Assembly: GCF_025854375.1 (NCBI RefSeq)
Contig: NZ_CP107575.1
Coordinates: forward strand, 1,178,001-1,242,000
Length of the DNA: 64,000 bases
Source: Glutamicibacter sp. JL.03c
GTDB taxonomy: Bacteria > Actinomycetota > Actinomycetes > Actinomycetales > Micrococcaceae
Reading direction: 5' to 3'
Shown: positions 39,220 through 48,800 of the stretch, in pieces
Numbering within the stretch: position 1 is the stretch's first letter
How the letters are laid out: each line of letters begins with the position of its first letter
Made by a program: the position numbers and the translations under genes
Notes under the pieces: generated by a model
Database searches by the model: none
The model's input: the letters and a program-made list of their open reading frames with translations, nothing else
What the model was told of the DNA's origin: nothing

Positions 39220-41109
39220 ATGCAGTTTCACCACAACGGATATGTATCCGCTGATCCACGCGTTCAGCCCGCCGCCGGTACGGGGTTGGGCCGACCCACC
39301 GAGCTGCCGGAACAGATGGACGTGCTGATTGTCGGCACTGGTCCTGCAGGCATCATTGCTGCAGCCCAACTCTCACAGTTCCCTCAAGTTCACACCCGGA
39401 TTATTGACCGACGAGCCGGACGTCTGGAGATCGGGCAAGCTGACGGCATCCAGTGCCGAACGGTGGAGACCTTTCAGGCTTTCGGCTTTGCCGAGCGCAT
39501 CATCTCGGAGGCCTACGTCATCAGGGAGACCACCTTCTGGAATCCGGATCCGCAGAATCCCGATCGTATTATCCGCACCGATCGAACCCCGGATGATCCC
39601 ACTGGCGTCAGCGAATTCCCGCACCTTGTTGTCAATCAAGCCCGCGTGATTGATTACTTCGCCGAGTATGCTTACAACTCTCCAACACGCCTTGCTCCAG
39701 ACTTCGGCTGGGATTTCCAGGGTCTAGTGGTGGAGGAAAACCATGAATACCCGGTGAGGGTAACCCTGCTGGGCTGCGGCGACGATAATCAGGGTCTTGA
39801 GCGGGTCGTGCGTGCCAAATATGTTGTTGGCGCCGACGGGGCACGCAGCAACGTCCGCCGTTCCATCGGAACCAAGCTGTCTGGCGACAAGGCGAATCAC
39901 GCATGGGGAGTGATGGACACTTTGGCGCTCACGGATTTCCCCGACGTGCGCGCCAAATGCGCGATCCACTCACAGGCCGGATCAATTCTGCTGATCCCTC
40001 GCGAGGGGGGCCAGCTCTTCCGGCTCTACGTTGATCTGGGTGAAGTGCCCGAGAACGACAACGGCAAAGTTCGCCAGACACCGCTGCAAGAAATCATCGA
40101 ACGCGCCAAGGCGATCCTCAACCCATACTCCCTGGACGTGAAGGACGTGGCGTGGCATAGCGTCTACGAGGTCGGGCACCGTTTGGCAGATCGCTTCGAC
40201 GACGTAGCTGTCGAAGAGATCGGCAAGCGCGATCCACGAGTATTCATCACCGGCGATGCCTGCCACACCCACTCCGCCAAGGCAGGCCAGGGGATGAACG
40301 TTTCCATGCAGGACGGTTTTAACCTGGCATGGAAGCTCGGGTACGTCTTGTCCGGCCAAGCCCCGCAGAGCCTGTTGCGTACCTATTCGGCCGAACGAAA
40401 AGTCATCGCCAAGGACCTTATCGATTTTGACAAGCAATGGTCTTCGATCATGGCCGCAACGCCCGAGGCCTTGGAAGGACAAGAAGGCGTCGCGCAGTTC
40501 TACGTGCGCACCGCTGAATTCCCGGCTGGATTCATGACCGAATACGCTGCCTCTGAACTCACCGCCGACCAAGTGCATCAGGGCCTGGCTGCCGGCTTCC
40601 CGATTGGAAAGCGGTTCAAGTCTGCGGAAGTCATGCGGATTGCGGACGCGAATCCCAAGCATTTGGGACACCACCACCGCGCTGATGGCCGTTACCGAAT
40701 CTACGTCTTTGCAGACCAGAGCCACGTCGGCGAAGCGGGCAAAGTCGCGTCGCTGGCCCAATGGCTTTTGGAATCTAGTGAATCGCCGGTCAACCGCTTC
40801 ACGCCGAAGGGGGCAGACCTTGACGCCCTCTTCGACGTGAAAGTCATCTATCAGCAGGACTATACGACCATCAACGTCAACGAAGCGCCAAAAATCTTCC
40901 GCCCCAATGTGGGCGCATTCGGTTTGGCGGACTACGAGAAGGTCTATACGGTTTTGGAATCGTCCGATATTTTCGATGATCGCCAGATCTCGCGCGATGG
41001 CGCCATCGTCATCGTCCGACCAGATATGTACGTAGCCAATGTTCTACCACTGAACGCGACAGCGGAGCTGGCTCGATTCTTTGACGGAGTCTTGGTCGCG
41101 CAGAACTAA
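39220..41109 (+). CDS. mobA: 3-hydroxybenzoate 4-monooxygenase-type flavoprotein
   Basis: 629 residues, class A FAD monooxygenase. The N-terminus MQFHHNGY strongly recalls Comamonas MobA (MQFHLNG as I remember it). Motifs: GxGxxG dinucleotide site VLIVGTGPAGIIAAAQL near residue 34, LEIGQADGIQCRTVE, DG motif VVGADGARSNVRRSIG near 210, and GD motif ITGDACHTHSAKAGQGMN near 345. A thioredoxin-like C-terminal domain follows (after about 480), as in phenol hydroxylase relatives. It would convert 3-hydroxybenzoate to protocatechuate. No ring-cleavage gene or regulator is nearby. ATG 39220 has taggga 8 bases before. Confidence 0.83.
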   Translation: MQFHHNGYVSADPRVQPAAGTGLGRPTELPEQMDVLIVGTGPAGIIAAAQLSQFPQVHTRIIDRRAGRLEIGQADGIQCRTVETFQAFGFAERIISEAYVIRETTFWNPDPQNPDRIIRTDRTPDDPTGVSEFPHLVVNQARVIDYFAEYAYNSPTRLAPDFGWDFQGLVVEENHEYPVRVTLLGCGDDNQGLERVVRAKYVVGADGARSNVRRSIGTKLSGDKANHAWGVMDTLALTDFPDVRAKCAIHSQAGSILLIPREGGQLFRLYVDLGEVPENDNGKVRQTPLQEIIERAKAILNPYSLDVKDVAWHSVYEVGHRLADRFDDVAVEEIGKRDPRVFITGDACHTHSAKAGQGMNVSMQDGFNLAWKLGYVLSGQAPQSLLRTYSAERKVIAKDLIDFDKQWSSIMAATPEALEGQEGVAQFYVRTAEFPAGFMTEYAASELTADQVHQGLAAGFPIGKRFKSAEVMRIADANPKHLGHHHRADGRYRIYVFADQSHVGEAGKVASLAQWLLESSESPVNRFTPKGADLDALFDVKVIYQQDYTTINVNEAPKIFRPNVGAFGLADYEKVYTVLESSDIFDDRQISRDGAIVIVRPDMYVANVLPLNATAELARFFDGVLVAQN

Positions 41110-41253
41110 GTCACGCTGGAAGAGCACCGTTGGGGCGCAGTTGAGAACGAAGCGCCTCAACGGAATTCTGGTCTGCCAGCAATGGAATATTTTCCGGGCA
41201 TCAGAAGTTGGAAGCAGTGACAGATGAATTGATCCGAGCACAAGGGTGAAACC

Positions 41254-41391
41254 ATGAGCCAAGAATTTAGTTTTGACCTTCAGCAGGTTGTTGAGTCGGA
41301 CTTGGTGTGCACCGACGGAGTCTGCTTTGTTCCGTCTAGCGGAGCTTCATCTGTTCAAGAAGATACTCTCGCAACACCATCGCGTGATTAG
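41254..41391 (+). CDS. possible 45-residue Cys-containing peptide
   Basis: ATG 41254, with aaggg 7 bases upstream, opens MSQEFSFDLQQVVESDL followed by VCTDGVCFVPSS and ends at TAG 41389-41391. The two cysteines in CTDGVC and the acidic leader-like N-terminus are notable. It overlaps the 3' end of the convergent DUF488 gene by 56 bases, so the last third may be a fortuitous extension. I do not recognise it; it may be a real small protein or a truncated gene. Confidence 0.35.
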   Translation: MSQEFSFDLQQVVESDLVCTDGVCFVPSSGASSVQEDTLATPSRD

Positions 41392-41698
41392 CCTGTTCAT
41401 TGCGCGCCGCAAAAACCAAGGTGATCGTAGGGAACTGCTCAGCTAGTTCCAGGAACTCGTCGACGCCTGCGTTCTGATTCAGCTCGTCCTTGTACTGTTC
41501 GGCGAACTGCTCAAACCTATCTGGGTCGTGGTTCCATGCCTTCCGCAACTCGGAACTGGGGGCCAAGGATTTGGCCCACTGATCAAGCTCGAGCGCGGCT
41601 TTGGTTAGCCCGCGAGGCCACAGGCGGTCCACCAGTATTCGGTACCCGTCGTCTTCACTGGGCTCCGCGTAAGCACGCTTAATCAGAATTTCTGTCAT
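41336..41698 (-). CDS. DUF488 family protein
   Basis: 120 residues. Family-typical features: IKRAYAEPSEDDGYRILVDRLWPRGLTK at the N-terminus, then KSLAPSSELRKAWNHDPDRF and LVFAARNEQANHAMVLREYL. The full canonical length is present. Function unknown. It stands alone between two plus-strand genes and may belong to the accessory stretch after tRNA-Pro. Confidence 0.9.
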   Translation of the reverse strand: MTEILIKRAYAEPSEDDGYRILVDRLWPRGLTKAALELDQWAKSLAPSSELRKAWNHDPDRFEQFAEQYKDELNQNAGVDEFLELAEQFPTITLVFAARNEQANHAMVLREYLLEQMKLR

Positions 41699-41963
41699 TG
41701 TCCACCTGCAGGATAGTGATCATGGCTTCCACGGACACCCGATTCAGCGAATGGTCGATGTTATAGCGACGGTCGCATCAATGGTCGTTCACCAGCAGCC
41801 GTGGCGTCAAGAAATCCGCGCACCGGAAATTATCGATACTTCTGTTATCACTTGGGTGGTGAGTAGGCTAATCTGTAGATAGTTTGGTATTGCATACTAT
41901 GCCGAATTTGAACACAAGGTCGTCGCGCACGAGCCGTTAGCAAGATTTTCTGGAGGATCCCAA
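41699..41963. other. intergenic region upstream of garA
   Basis: 265 bases without a gene. It contains a direct repeat aatggtcg at 41750-41757 and 41780-41787. A ribosome-binding site tggagga lies just before the garA ATG at 41964. No promoter could be assigned with confidence. Confidence 0.5.
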
Positions 41964-42416
41964 ATGTCGGAACATGGGCCGGTTGACCCAAATAACGAGT
42001 CTGCCTCCGAGACGACCAATATTGCTCTACCTTCAATGAACAAGGCTACAGAGCCTTCGGTGATTTACACGTTGAGCGAGGATGAGAAGAATGCGGTACG
42101 CGCACTTCCATCGGGCTCTGCTTTGCTCATTGCCCACTCGGGGCCAAACAAGGGAGCCCGCTTCCTGCTGGACACCGATGAGAGCATTGCCGGGCGTCAT
42201 CCTAATGCAGATATTTTCTTGGATGATGTCACGGTATCGCGTCGCCATGCGAAGTTCACCAGGACGGGTGAAAACTTCTTGCTCAGCGACATCGGCTCGC
42301 TCAATGGCACATACATCAATGGCGACCGTATTGACGAAATCCAATTGAATAGCGGAGTCCAAGTGCAGATTGGCAAGTTCCGCCTGAATTTCTACCAGAG
42401 CGTGCCGAACCTTTAA
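41964..42416 (+). CDS. garA: GarA/OdhI-type FHA protein, 2-oxoglutarate dehydrogenase inhibitor
   Basis: 150 residues. The N-terminal ETTN motif (residues 16-19) corresponds to the ETTS/ETTQ site phosphorylated by PknB and PknG in relatives. The FHA domain (about 55-140) has AGRHPNADIFLDDVTVSRRHA and SLNGTYINGDRI. Unphosphorylated GarA inhibits 2-oxoglutarate dehydrogenase and adjusts glutamate metabolism; the same role is inferred. Followed by ftsR, as in mycobacteria (Rv1827-Rv1828). A PknL-like kinase is at 55.4 kb, but the responsible kinase is unknown. Confidence 0.93.
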   Translation: MSEHGPVDPNNESASETTNIALPSMNKATEPSVIYTLSEDEKNAVRALPSGSALLIAHSGPNKGARFLLDTDESIAGRHPNADIFLDDVTVSRRHAKFTRTGENFLLSDIGSLNGTYINGDRIDEIQLNSGVQVQIGKFRLNFYQSVPNL

Positions 42417-42440
42417 ACTGGTAGGGCTCTAGATTTCCGC

Positions 42441-42467
42441 CGACGGCCTGTCCGTCGAGATATTTTT
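42441..42467 (+). terminator. weak terminator-like hairpin after garA
   Basis: A 6-bp stem 42441-42446/42452-42457, then T5 at 42463-42467. It may attenuate garA transcripts before ftsR. Confidence 0.45.
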
Positions 42468-42487
42468 ACTTCCGAGGTGCAGACCCT

Positions 42488-43243
42488 TTGCCGATCTTTG
42501 ACGCAGCCCGTAGCCCACGACTCGAGGCAGCACGTCGCGAGACTGTCCGGCACACAGCGCTGAATATCGGCGAAGTGCTCTCGGAGCTAAAGGATGAATT
42601 CCCACGGGCCACGGCATCCAAGATCCGTTTTCTGGAGGACAAGGGACTGATCATCCCGCAGCGGACCTCCGCCGGCTACCGCAAATACACTGCTTCCGAT
42701 GTCAGCCGTCTTCGCTTCATCCTCTCAGTGCAGCGCGACCAATATCTGCCTCTGAAGGTCATCAAAGACCACTTGGACGCTGTTGACCGAGGCGAAGCTC
42801 CAGAAGCTCTGCCCGGGGGAGCGCCAGCCGCTCCACAACTGGTCAATAGCGACATGGCCGAAGCCGTGGAGAGCAAGACCCGTCTGGTCTCCCTGGCCGA
42901 GCTGCAAGGACTCTCCGGCGCCAGCGAAGAACTCGTCGACGAGTTGCTGAAGTTTGGCCTCATCGAATCACAAGGAGGCTTGTTCGATTCGAATTGCATC
43001 AAGGTGACTAAATCCGCCGTGCAGCTGGCCAATCACGGTGTGGAGCCAAGGCACCTGCGCCAGTTCCGTACTGCAGCTGATCGCGAATTTTCACTGATTG
43101 AATCGATCATTGGCAATGACTTGAAGAAGCCGGAAGTTTCAGCCCGTGCACGGGCGGCGGAAGAAGCGCAAGAAATTTCACGTCAATTCCTGGAAATTCA
43201 CGAAGCACTCGTGCAACGTGCTATTTCACAGCTTGATCGCTAG
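42488..43243 (+). CDS. ftsR: MerR-family regulator FtsR
   Basis: 251 residues from TTG 42488, with cgaggtg 7-8 bases upstream. A MerR-type winged HTH: LNIGEVLSELKDEFPRATAS then KIRFLEDKGLIIPQRTSAGYRKYTASDVSRL. The 25-residue N-terminal lead-in and the long C-terminal part are as in Corynebacterium FtsR and mycobacterial Rv1828, which activate ftsZ expression. Target inferred. Context (garA upstream, DUF151 downstream) is conserved. Confidence 0.9.
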   Translation: MPIFDAARSPRLEAARRETVRHTALNIGEVLSELKDEFPRATASKIRFLEDKGLIIPQRTSAGYRKYTASDVSRLRFILSVQRDQYLPLKVIKDHLDAVDRGEAPEALPGGAPAAPQLVNSDMAEAVESKTRLVSLAELQGLSGASEELVDELLKFGLIESQGGLFDSNCIKVTKSAVQLANHGVEPRHLRQFRTAADREFSLIESIIGNDLKKPEVSARARAAEEAQEISRQFLEIHEALVQRAISQLDR

Positions 43244-43283
43244 GCTAATTTTCATCAGGCTTTTACAACTCTAGGAGGCCGGC

Positions 43284-43766
43284 ATGCTGGAACTGGAGTT
43301 TTCCGGGATTCGTATTCAACTGCCTGCGAATCAGCCACTGCTGTTGCTTAAATATCCAGATCAGAATCTCTATCTCCCATTGTGGATCGGAGCCCCCGAA
43401 GCGTCGGCTATCGCAATGTCGGAACAGGGGCTTACCCCGCCTCGTCCAATGACTCATGATCTGATGATTAGCGTTTTTGAGGCATTGGGAGTGACGCTAG
43501 AAAGAATTGAAATCGTTTCGGTGCACAATGCTGTTTTTGTTGCCGAACTTGTCTTTTCCAACGGCAAACGTGTCGACTCCAGGTCTTCTGACGCGGTGGC
43601 TCTGGCTGTTCGGGCCAAATGCCCCATCATGTGCGCCGAAGATGTTCTGGAAGAAGCCGGAGTATCCATCGAAACTGATGGCGATGGCGAAGAAGCTCCT
43701 GAAGAGCAGCTTCGTGAGTTCCGCGAATTTTTGGACAACATTGATCCCGAAGACTTTTCTTCTTAG
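43284..43766 (+). CDS. bifunctional nuclease family (DUF151) protein
   Basis: 160 residues; equivalent by position to Rv1829. Family blocks: LLLKYPDQNLYLPLWIGAPEA near residue 24, RPMTHDLMISVFEALGVTLE near 55, and SRSSDAVALAVRAKCPIMCAEDVL near 103. The C-terminal tail is acidic (EEAPEEQLREFREFLDNIDP), consistent with the UvrB/UvrC-like motif common in this family. Nuclease activity is described only for some members. aggagg precedes ATG 43284. Confidence 0.92.
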   Translation: MLELEFSGIRIQLPANQPLLLLKYPDQNLYLPLWIGAPEASAIAMSEQGLTPPRPMTHDLMISVFEALGVTLERIEIVSVHNAVFVAELVFSNGKRVDSRSSDAVALAVRAKCPIMCAEDVLEEAGVSIETDGDGEEAPEEQLREFREFLDNIDPEDFSS

Positions 43767-43860
43767 CCGAAGCATTGCTGAATTCAGTGAATTATCGAAG
43801 CTCATTTGGGATATTCGATTTGCGTGCGCGACACGGCTTAAAGTTAAGCTTGAAGGTCTT

Positions 43861-43874
43861 TGACCATTAGGTCA
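43861..43874. promoter_or_regulatory. palindrome upstream of the second merR gene
   Basis: TGACC-atta-GGTCA, perfect 5-bp arms, 134 bp before the merR-type start in a 241-base gap. A MerR-family operator is possible. No -10/-35 pair was convincing. Confidence 0.3.
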
Positions 43875-44007
43875 GATGGCCGTACCGTCAATGAATAGAG
43901 ACATTAATCGGGAACTGTTTGTGTGATCATCGCTCGCATCTGCACGGTTCTAATTTAGTCGTCTATTTACTCGTTTAGGAACGTGCTGATACGCAAGGAG
44001 CAATTGG

Positions 44008-44601
44008 ATGGAGTCACGCCAGACAGGGTCTCATTATGGGTCCGACGGTGGCAACAAGCAATCCAATACACAGGGGTTGCTCTTCACCGATGACCTGCCC
44101 GAGCTGGATGAGCATGCTGGTTACCGTGGCCCGGTTGTTTGCAAGGCTGCGGGTATCACTTACCGTCAGCTCGATTATTGGGCACGTACCGGCCTGGTTG
44201 AGCCGGCGGTTCGGGGCGCCAAGGGTTCTGGCAGCCACCGGTTGTATTCCTTCCGCGATATCCTGGTCCTGAAGGTCGTCAAGCGCCTGCTGGACACGGG
44301 AGTATCCCTGCAGCAGATCAGGGCGGCCGTACTGCATCTGCGCGAGCGCGGCGTAGAAGACCTGGCGCAGATTACATTGATGAGCGATGGTGCCTCCGTA
44401 TACGAATGCACCAGTGCGGACGAAGTCATTGACCTCGTGCAAAAAGGCCAAGGAGTCTTTGGCATCGCCGTTGGACGCGTCTGGCGCGAGGTTGAAGGTT
44501 CGCTGGCGCAGCTTCCTTCGGAAAACTCCGCTGAGCAAGCCATGCCGGAAGACGAGCTCGCAGCGCGTCGTGCTGCCAAGGCCGCACGCAACGTCGGCTA
44601 A
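44008..44601 (+). CDS. MerR-family regulator (Rv1830-like)
   Basis: 197 residues. The winged HTH is VVCKAAGITYRQLDYWARTGL with RLYSFRDILVLKVVKRLLD following; the C-terminal part includes LMSDGASVYECTSADEVIDLVQKGQGVFGIAVG. It is the usual last member of the garA-ftsR-DUF151-merR block and in mycobacteria is tied to growth control. aaggagc lies 6 bases before ATG 44008. It ends at a strong bidirectional terminator. Confidence 0.9.
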   Translation: MESRQTGSHYGSDGGNKQSNTQGLLFTDDLPELDEHAGYRGPVVCKAAGITYRQLDYWARTGLVEPAVRGAKGSGSHRLYSFRDILVLKVVKRLLDTGVSLQQIRAAVLHLRERGVEDLAQITLMSDGASVYECTSADEVIDLVQKGQGVFGIAVGRVWREVEGSLAQLPSENSAEQAMPEDELAARRAAKAARNVG

Positions 44602-44620
44602 TTATTCCTTATAAACGTAA

Positions 44621-44668
44621 ATAGACTTCGGGCCGGACCACCAGATGGTGATCCGGCCCGAAGTCTAT
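44621..44668. terminator. bidirectional terminator between merR and the ParA-like gene
   Basis: Perfect 17-bp stem (44621-44637 with 44652-44668) with an inner 4-bp hairpin, between two convergent genes. It can work for both strands; flanking T-richness is modest. Confidence 0.85.
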
Positions 44669-44689
44669 CTAGCCGAAGTTTGGCGAACG

Positions 44690-45505
44690 CTAGCGGTTCG
44701 AAGCTCCTGCGCTCGCCATGACTTCCTTGAGCAAGGCATCAAACTGGTTGAGCATTGGCGCAGTGGCCTTTGAAGGCCACTGGTGAACCGAATAGGCGGC
44801 ACCCTGAATTTGCTGCCACTCCGGGTGTTCCGGAATTTCTGGCTTGACCATGGACTCGCCGAACATCTGGCGCATCTCGCCTAGACGGAAAGTGTGCTCC
44901 GCCGAGTCCTTGCGGACTCGGTTGGCGACCACCTTGACCGGGCCCAGCGACGGCGCGAATTCGCGTCGGAACAGGTCCAGGGCGCGTTGGGTGCGTTCGG
45001 TGCCGGCCACCGAGAAGAGGCTTGGTTCTGCTACGAGCAGCAACTGATCCGATGCGCTCCATGCCATGCGGGTCAGGCCGTTGAGCGATGGGGGGCAGTC
45101 GATCAGCACGAGCTGGTAACCGCTCGTGCGGCTAAGAATCTGGGTGAGGCGTCGAAGGTCCCTGGTGCGCAGATCCGGGCGGTCATAGATTCCGGTGTAA
45201 GCATCGCCTACGGCAACATCCAGCACTGGAATGCGGGTGCGGGACTTCTTCTCTGCTGCCTTGGACTGCCACGCGCTGGCGACTACCTGATCTTGCAGGC
45301 GGGCACGACGAGCATTCTTGAGCATTTGCCCAATTGGCTGTTTTCCGTTTGCCCGAACTCCGAGGCCAGTGCTGGCATCCGCATGGGGATCCAAGTCAAT
45401 GACGAGAGTCGGAATGCCGGCGGCAAGTGCTGCTGAAGCCAGGCCGAGCGTTACGGAGGTTTTTCCCACGCCACCCTTGAGGCTGCTGATGCTCACTACG
45501 TGCAC
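44690..45505 (-). CDS. orphan ParA/MinD-like ATPase
   Basis: About 271 residues. Deviant Walker A SISSLKGGVGKTSVTLGL at the N-terminus, switch DLDPHADASTGLG, and Walker B LVLIDCPPSLNGLT near residue 125. There is no ParB-like partner beside it. Start set at GTG 45505, because the family begins directly with the first strand; an upstream GTG at 45526 is possible and also lacks a good ribosome-binding site. Probably a positioning ATPase with unknown cargo. Confidence 0.85.
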   Translation of the reverse strand: MHVVSISSLKGGVGKTSVTLGLASAALAAGIPTLVIDLDPHADASTGLGVRANGKQPIGQMLKNARRARLQDQVVASAWQSKAAEKKSRTRIPVLDVAVGDAYTGIYDRPDLRTRDLRRLTQILSRTSGYQLVLIDCPPSLNGLTRMAWSASDQLLLVAEPSLFSVAGTERTQRALDLFRREFAPSLGPVKVVANRVRKDSAEHTFRLGEMRQMFGESMVKPEIPEHPEWQQIQGAAYSVHQWPSKATAPMLNQFDALLKEVMASAGASNR

Positions 45506-45853
45506 GGACCAGACCACGCCTTTCACTGTTCGCTAATTTAACGTCCCACCGAATATTTAGTCTCTCATCATCATAGTGTGCCGAAGCCCATTTCCCCGAC
45601 TTTGCAACGTCAGTTTTTGGCTATGGATCCAACTTAGTGATTAAAAGATCATCCTCATCAAATATTTCTTGTGGTCTGACCACATGGCGAAATGTTTGGA
45701 CGTTCAGCACGACGTCGATGTAGTGTGTTTCACAGAAGTGGCAAAGCTGTTACTTTTCGAGACCCGACAGGCTGTTGATGTCTCACGTCGGACCAGGGGA
45801 TTCCATCCCCGTCTGAGCACAATCAACCTGTACTGATTCGATGTAGGGAAACT
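45506..45853. other. divergent region before pyc, with a GntR-type palindrome
   Basis: About 350 bases without a gene. At 45670-45684 lies TGTGGTC-t-GACCACA, a perfect 7-bp palindrome about 170 bp before pyc. Its core TGGTCTGACCA fits the TNGTNNNACNA pattern of FadR/LldR-type GntR regulators. The rest shows nothing I can name. Confidence 0.5.
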
Positions 45854-48800
45854 ATGTTTGAAAAAATCTTGGTCGCCAACCGCGGTGAGATTGCAATTCG
45901 CGCTTTCCGAGCCAGCTACGAGCTAGGCGCAAAGACCGTTGCCGTCTACCCACACGAGGATCGAAATTCGATTCACCGCCAGAAGGCCGCAGAGGCCTAC
46001 CAGATTGGCGAAGAGGGCCACCCGGTCCGCGCCTACCTGGATATCGACGAGATCATCCGCGTTGCCAAGGAAGCCGGCGCCGATGCAATCTACCCTGGCT
46101 ATGGATTCATGTCCGAAAATCCCGATCTCGCTCGCGCCGCTGCGGCTGAAGGCATCAAGTTCATTGGTCCAAAGGCGGACGTACTTGAACTGGCCGGCAA
46201 CAAGGTCGCGGCGCTGAAGGCAGCCCGCGAAGCCGGCATTCCAGTGCTCGAATCCTCCGCGCCAAGCGACGATGTAGATTTCCTGATCGCCGAAGCTGAC
46301 CGAATCGGCTTCCCGATCTTCGTCAAGGCAGTTGCCGGCGGCGGCGGACGCGGCATGCGCCGTGTCGACAAGCGCGAGGACCTGCCGGAGCTGATGGGTG
46401 CGGCCATGCGTGAAGCAGGCACCGCTTTCGGCGATCCAACGGTCTTCCTGGAGCAGGCAGTGCTCCGCCCTCGCCACATCGAGGTCCAGATCCTGGCCGA
46501 TGAACATGGAAACATCGTTCACCTCCACGAGCGCGACTGCTCGCTGCAGCGTCGCCACCAGAAGGTCGTCGAGATCGCTCCAGCGCCAAACCTGGATGAC
46601 TCCATTCGCCAGGCGCTGTTCCGCGACGCGGTGAAGTTCGCCAAAACCCTGGGCTACCAGAACGCGGGAACGGTCGAGTTCCTCGTAGACACCGTGGGCG
46701 AACGTGCCGGCCAGCACGTGTTCATCGAAATGAACCCGCGCATCCAGGTCGAGCACACGGTGACCGAAGAAGTCACCGACATCGACTTGGTGCAGGCGCA
46801 GATGCGCATTGCCGCTGGCGAGTCGCTGGCGGATCTGGGCATCACCCAGGACAGCGTGCAGGTCCGCGGCTGGGCCCTGCAGTCGCGCATCACTACCGAG
46901 GATCCTGCCAATGGCTTCCGCCCGGACGTGGGAACCATTACCGTGTACCGCTCGGCCGGCGGTTCGGGCGTGCGCCTGGACGGCGGCACCATCTACACCG
47001 GCGCCGAGGTCTCCCCGCACTTCGACTCGATGCTGGTCAAGCTCACCTGCCGCGGCCGTGACTACAAGACCGCGGTAGCACGCGCGCGTCGTGCGCTGGC
47101 AGAATTCCGTGTTCGCGGTGTGGCCACCAATATCCCGTTCATCCAGAACGTGCTGGGCGACCCGCAGTTCCTGGCCGGCGACGTTGCCACCGACTTCATC
47201 GACGCGCGCCCGGACCTGCTGACCGGCAATGAGTCCCAGGACCGAGGCACCAAGGCCCTGAACTTCCTGGCTCACGTCACCGTGAACCAACCCAACGGCG
47301 AGCGTATCGAGGGCATCGACCCTCGCAAGAAACTGCCTGCCTTCCCGGGGGACAAGTCCGACGAGCCGGAGCGTTCGCCATTTGACGGTCCGTCCAAGTC
47401 GGCTGTGCCGGCTGATGGATGGCGCCAGAAGCTGCTGGAGCTCGGCCCAGAAGGATTCGCCAAGGCGCTGCGCGATTCCAAGGCCGTGGGCATCACCGAC
47501 ACCACCTTCCGTGACGCGCACCAGTCCCTGCTGGCTACCCGCGTGCGTACCCGAGACCTTCTGGCTGCCGCGCCGGCGTATGCGCACAGCGTGCCGCAGC
47601 TGTTCTCCATGGAGGTCTGGGGAGGTGCGACCTACGACGTTGCTCTGCGATTCCTTGGCGAAGACCCCTGGAAGCGCTTGGAGCTGCTGCGTGCCGAACT
47701 TCCGAACATCCCGCTGCAGATGCTGTTGCGCGGCCGCAACACCGTGGGCTACACCCCGTACCCAACGGAAGTCACCGACGCCTTCGTGAAGGAAGCCGCA
47801 GCGGCCGGCATCGACATCTTCCGCATCTTCGACGCGCTCAACGACGTGTCGCAGATGGCACCGGCCATCAAGGCCGTGCGGGAGACCGGCACCGCGGTGG
47901 CCGAGGTGGCACTGTGCTACACCGGCAACCTGCTGGATGCCAACGAGAAGCTGTACACGCTGGACTACTACCTGGACCTGGCGCAGCAGATTGTTGATGC
48001 TGGGGCCCACATCATCGCGATCAAGGACATGGCCGGGCTGCTGCGTCCTGCCGCGGCGACCAAGTTGGTGACCGCGTTGCGCGAACGCTTCGACCTTCCG
48101 GTGCACCTGCACACCCACGACACCTCCGGCGGCCAGCTGGCCACCTTGATGGCAGCCATCGACGCCGGTGTGGATGCTGTGGACGTGGCCAGCGCGGCAA
48201 TGGCCGGGACCACCTCGCAGCCTTCTGCCTCTGCGCTGATCGCCGCACTGGAATACACCGAGCGCGATCCGGGCCTGTCATTGGATGCAGTGGCCTCGCT
48301 GGAACCGTACTGGGAAGCAGTACGCGCCCTGTACAAGCCATTCGAGTCGGGACTGCCGGCGCCAACCGGCCGTGTCTACCAGCACGAAATCCCTGGCGGC
48401 CAGCTCTCGAACCTGCGCCAGCAGGCCATCGCGCTGGGATTGGGCGAACGCTTCGAAGCCATCGAGTCGATGTACGCATCGGTGAACGCGATGCTCGGCA
48501 ACGTGGTCAAGGTGACCCCTTCCTCCAAGGTGGTCGGCGACCTGGCGCTGCAGCTGGTCGGATCCGGAGTGTCCGCAGCCGACTTCGAGGCCAATCCGCA
48601 GAATTACGACATCCCGGATTCGGTGATCCAGTTCCTCTCCGGTGAACTGGGCAACCCTCCGGGCGGCTGGCCAGAGCCATTCCGCACCAAGGCGCTGCAG
48701 GGCCGTAACGTGAAGGCCCGCGTCGAGGACCTGTCAGCCGAGGACGCCCAGGCACTAGGCGCTGATTCGGACACCATCCGGGCAACCCTGAACCGCCTGC

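Noticed and set aside
45923-48118. Long minus-strand frame opposite pyc
   Set aside because: Shadow of the conserved pyruvate carboxylase gene.
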